Positions 61,931 through 64,000 of a stretch of DNA of 64,000 nucleotides are shown here, piece after piece. The notes under the pieces were generated by a model. That model was not told the DNA's origin. It did not search any database and saw only the letters and a list, made by a program, of their open reading frames with translations. Positions within the stretch are counted from its first letter, which is position 1, and each line of letters opens with the position of its first letter. The stretch comes from Gongronella butleri. Taxonomy: Eukaryota > Mucoromycota > Mucoromycetes > Mucorales > Cunninghamellaceae. Position numbers and translations under genes: made by a program. The DNA lies in the NCBI GenBank assembly GCA_025201375.1, contig JAIWZP010000035.1, forward strand, positions 248,001 to 312,000. The letters are read 5' to 3'.

Positions 61931-62990
61931 CAAAAGAGACACGACGCTTGGTTGTCATTTCCAGAATGTTTGTTTGCCCGATGCATGAACTTTGCACGCT
62001 TGTGAAAGCCTTTCAAACATGACAAAAATTTTCAACTTCGATGTTCTCGGCAACGGATTAGACGACGCATCATGGCGCTTTTACTAGCGTGTCGAAGAAA
62101 GCACCTGTTGCAAGTTTATCGATTGAGACGAGGTTCATCGAAGGATGGCTAAAACTCGCAGTGAAAATCCACTTTTTCATCAAAATCTTTGATCACGATT
62201 TGCTCGACAACGGGATAGTTAACCCCCGATTTTTATTGTAATTTTACTAACAAATAGGGGAGCAAAGCATCTAATGGGATGACATGCAGCGCGCTAGTTT
62301 GGGTTTTGACTTTTTGCATCGGTCATTTCTCCAGGCTACAGCCCATTCAGCGCACAAAAATGTGCAAAGTAAAAATATAAAAAAAATAAAAAAAATAAAA
62401 AATTCCATGCAATCCACGCAACTTAATTTGGAAGTCTCAAACCTTAAATTTTTGCAAAAAAATTCGCGGCAAAGTAGGCAATTTTCTCAGTCGATCGCCG
62501 TTCATGCGTCACTCTTTGCGCGTTTTTCTTTAGTTGGGGTGACCTGTCATTTTGTCGGCCAATAGCAAATCGTCGGAGTTACCTGTTTGGGATGCATTGA
62601 TCACTCGGAATTCGAAATTACCCGTTTTTAGGATTTAAATGTGTGACCCCTGAATTTTTCAAAAGTGGCCGTAGCGCTTTGGGGGTTTCAGCTTTTTTGT
62701 TGAAAAATTTGCGCTGAATTCGATGCGGCTGTTTTTGAGTGGGATCGACCATACAGGTGGCGAGATGAATGCAAAATAGTACAAATAACGGGTTTTTGGT
62801 ATTTTCGAGGGCAAAAAAAATCGGGTGGATCCGTCTTGAGCACTAGGCCAGAGTTTATGTCGTGACGCTTTTTTTATGGGCGGGCAAGTAGGATGTAAAA
62901 AAATTTCTGGAGGCACAGCAGGCCCGCAAAGTCCGAAAAACATAAACTTTGGTTTTTAAAATTTTAATGTGGACATTTTAGTGCAGTGTA
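61840..62990 (+). repeat. Dispersed repeat family B, copy 4
   Basis: Longest match to 7000-8130: GCACGCTTGTGAAAGCC, TTTCAACTTCGATGTTCTCG, GATGGCTAAAACTCGC, AAATTTCTGGAGGCACAGCA. Similarity runs nearly end to end. Confidence 0.78.
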
Positions 62991-63642
62991 GCGCGATGCT
63001 TCAGGCATTGAAATGATGGAACGCGCCTGATTCTACCCACTGTGATTAAAAAAATTGGAAGAATCAATCACCACGCTTGCGTGTACGATAAATTCCTAGA
63101 ATCATGAAAATTGTCTTTTTTGTGCCTGTTCTCTGGCGCATATCGAGCGATTTCTTTTGAAACAGAGATTAGATGCGCTTTGAGTTTGCAGCAACGGCCA
63201 TACTTACTTTTGAGAGGCATATCATAAGATTACAGAGTCCGCATTATTGTGAAATATCATACGTGCGTACGTAAAATTTCACGAAAACACGAAATTCCTC
63301 AGTTTGCTCGCCTTGCTTGTACTGTATTCCATTATTGAACCTTTTGTCAAGTGCTGTCATCATCAAGCTCGAAGCTGATCTATATTTTCGCATCAATCCC
63401 CGCTGTATATAGGCAGTTTTTGTAGGCTCCAAATGGATCATTTTCTTCTTTTTTTTAAATTCATCAAAGAAAAAGGGGTACTGGATCCGCGCTGTCGGGT
63501 TGAGATGCGCGTGCTTGCCGCCGGGCTTTTAAAAAAAGACATCACAACGCGGCGCGCCCTTTTTTTTTTTGCAAAACCTTTTTCTTTTGTGCTTTTGTAC
63601 TTTTTTTTTATTCTCCTGCTACGCGTGCCTCGATTTTTAGTC
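62991..63642. other. Upstream region of the RAD51-paralogue-like gene
   Basis: No gene seen. One TACTGTA at 63320; a pyrimidine-rich tract precedes the start. Confidence 0.4.
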
Positions 63643-64000
63643 ATGGATGCCTTGATCGACCAGCTGGCTATTCGCCCCGCGATTGAAGCACGTAAGTAAC
63701 GCGTCGCGCGCGCATTTCTTTTCAAAAAAGAGGGGAAGTCTAGGGCTAATAGTTTGCTTTTTTTTTTTTTTTTTTTTTTTGCGACTTAGACGGTCTCGAT
63801 GTCGATGAACTGGTTGTCAAGGCGGCTGGTGAGCTGAGCAGGCTGCTGAAGATCGACGAAGGCAAGGCGGTGCAGCTGCGCGAAGCTGCGTGCCATCAGG
63901 TGTACCCGTGGCGCACACACATCACGACTTTGAGCGATTTGCCGACGACACGCTTCGTTTCCCTGCACGATCCAAAGCTCGACAGCATGCTGACCGGCGG
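63643..64000 (+). CDS. RAD51 paralogue-like (XRCC3/Rad57-type), 5' part only
   Basis: Two exons are visible: ATG 63643 to 63691 (MDALIDQLAIRPAIEA) and from about 63789 to the window end, joined so that the frame reads EAHGLDVDELVVKAAGELS. The following LLKIDEGKAVQLREAACHQVY resembles the N-terminal helical domain of RAD51 paralogues. TTRFVSLHDPKLDSMLTGG is the segment that in this family sits just before the Walker A ATPase core (XRCC3: LSLGCPVLDALLRGG). The ATPase domain itself lies beyond the window, so the exact paralogue (XRCC3/Rad57 versus another) is not settled. A role in homologous recombination is inferred. Confidence 0.65.

Overview
The window reads as nuclear DNA of a fungus, most likely an early-diverging (zygomycete-grade) lineage. 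The evidence is protein-coding genes split by many short GT-AG introns, fungal-type neutral trehalase, conventional kinesin and Dal5-like transporter genes, together with exportin-7 and PUS10, two genes that to my knowledge budding yeast lacks. Introns very often carry a run of A just after the donor and a run of T just before the acceptor on the sense strand. No tRNA, rRNA, CRISPR or plasmid-like origin was recognised.

Layout. 1-4.06 kb: 3' truncated exportin-7 and a FYVE zinc finger/armadillo protein (both minus). 4.8-8.5 kb: non-coding mosaic of dispersed repeats, including a degenerate GTTCG-rich minisatellite. 8.8-18.4 kb (all minus): ferric reductase, RCM1/NSUN5 rRNA methyltransferase, RNase H2 subunit B, cytochrome P450. 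19.8-22.7 kb: second repeat mosaic. 23.3-28.3 kb: an organic-anion MFS transporter convergent with neutral trehalase. 30.7-38.8 kb (plus): MTR4 exosome helicase, a repeat island, and PUS10. 40.0-43.0 kb: secreted GH3 glycosidase. 44.7-49.5 kb: a mucin-like WSC-type surface protein, a 5' truncated D-2-hydroxyglutarate dehydrogenase remnant, and an intronless ORF of unknown function, the latter two set among repeats. 50.0-59.5 kb (minus): kinesin-1 heavy chain and dynactin p150Glued side by side. 60.2-63.0 kb: a broken mucin-like fragment and a third repeat mosaic. 63.6 kb to the end: the first two exons of a RAD51-paralogue-like gene.

How the genes fit together. Most are housekeeping genes: nuclear transport (XPO7), RNA processing and modification (MTR4, RCM1, PUS10), genome maintenance (RNASEH2B, RAD51 paralogue), microtubule transport (kinesin-1, dynactin), and carbon or metal acquisition (GH3 glycosidase, trehalase, MFS carrier, ferric reductase). 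No operon-like or cluster logic is visible apart from the kinesin/dynactin pair.

The most unusual signal is in the repeats. Aligning the copy at about 61.3-61.9 kb with the one at 22.1-22.7 kb (and with 7.0 kb and 48.8 kb at one site) shows 5-bp insertions that turn TA into TACTGTA or TACAGTA. At one site three are nested. Removing them restores equal length at four sites. This is the textbook footprint left when Tc1/mariner-type transposons with CAG-starting ends excise, yet no such transposon is visible here. A second theme is microexons of 15, 17 and 19 nt, one of which encodes the core of a FYVE-finger signature.
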